From positions 372,001 through 436,000 of the forward strand of contig NZ_JAENIK010000004.1 in NCBI RefSeq assembly GCF_016595465.1: a DNA stretch of 64,000 nt. The letters run 5' to 3'. The notes under the pieces were generated by a model, which did no database searches, was not told the origin of the DNA, and saw nothing but the letters and a program-made list of their open reading frames with translations. The stretch comes from Luteolibacter yonseiensis (GTDB taxonomy: Bacteria > Verrucomicrobiota > Verrucomicrobiia > Verrucomicrobiales > Akkermansiaceae). This document shows, piece after piece, positions 63,938 through 64,000 of the stretch. How positions within the stretch are numbered: the stretch's first letter is position 1; each line of letters begins with the position of its first letter. Position numbers and translations under genes: made by a program.

Positions 63938-64000
63938 ATGAAATTCCTCCGGATCTCCACCCTCCTCCTCTTCTGCCTGGGATCGGCGGCGGCGGCTCCT
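63938..64000 (+). CDS. Start of a further secreted protein, truncated by the window
   Basis: The ATG at 63938 opens a signal peptide (KFLRISTLLLFCLGSAAAAP) that runs to the right edge. Position and signal style match the three preceding sulfatase genes, so another sulfatase or a secreted enzyme of the same locus is likely, but only 21 codons are visible. Confidence 0.7.
   Translation, partial: MKFLRISTLLLFCLGSAAAAP

Noticed and set aside
1..64000. CRISPR arrays, prophage, insertion sequences, rRNA operons
   Set aside because: No regularly spaced direct repeats, transposase, integrase, phage structural genes or rRNA sequence were recognised in the window.

Overview
The window reads as chromosomal DNA of a GC-rich member of the Verrucomicrobiota, most likely a Luteolibacter/Akkermansiaceae-type bacterium. 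Evidence for this is the 51-residue Chlamydiae/Verrucomicrobia small basic protein (20881-21036), a Verru_Chthon cassette A prepilin-like giant (51199-54663), a PSD1/planctomycete-cytochrome plus DUF1501 pair, an SHD1-like protein, an LL-diaminopimelate aminotransferase (dapL), a PEP-CTERM protein and a run of sulfatases. The genus assignment is inference. No phage, CRISPR array, insertion sequence or rRNA operon was recognised. One tRNA gene, tRNA-Leu(UAG), is present.

Layout. 1-7120 (minus strand): a three-gene surface cluster of a small secreted protein, a YadA-head-like secreted protein and the first ~1,974 codons of a giant SpvB/FG-GAP/RHS protein that runs off the left edge. 7859-11608: tRNA-Leu, a MidA-type methyltransferase, and divergently a class A penicillin-binding protein whose transpeptidase serine and lysine appear to be lost. 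11912-16273: a metal-uptake regulon (outer-membrane MetA-like barrel, Mn/Zn-type binding lipoprotein, ATPase, two permeases) with the same inverted-repeat operator before the barrel gene and before the ABC operon. 16342-19646: acetyl-CoA synthetase with a coiled-coil protein and a membrane protein. 20041-25111: RsuA/RluB-type pseudouridine synthase, small basic protein, a paralogous pair of anchored helical-repeat proteins, a secreted protein and a VOC protein. 25267-34739 (minus): a heavy-metal defence operon with SHD1 protein, His/Cys-rich protein, TolC/adaptor/RND efflux pump, His-rich periplasmic protein and a Zn/Cd-type P-type ATPase.

34887-43700: mixed metabolic and envelope genes, including an MDR oxidoreductase, PEP-CTERM protein, phosphodiesterase, dapL, an acquired-looking ART-like gene with a 56-residue partner, a GH43 enzyme, a YiiX-type hydrolase and an entericidin-like lipoprotein; a frameshifted gene follows at 43712-44243. 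44424-58255 (minus) is a possible long transcription unit: LamG protein, Verru_Chthon A, small secreted protein, sulfatase, PSD1 cytochrome, DUF1501. It faces a plus-strand series of three sulfatases (58921-63821) and the start of a fourth secreted protein. Together these suggest turnover of sulfated polysaccharide.

The most novel signal is non-coding. Intergenic elements at 11757-11829 and 45842-45902 share an outer stem (GTCCGGAGTTC) and can fold into a cloverleaf of three small hairpins. The loops and some stem pairs differ while pairing is kept. A more diverged relative lies at 25138-25209. They look like a dispersed, structured repeat family.
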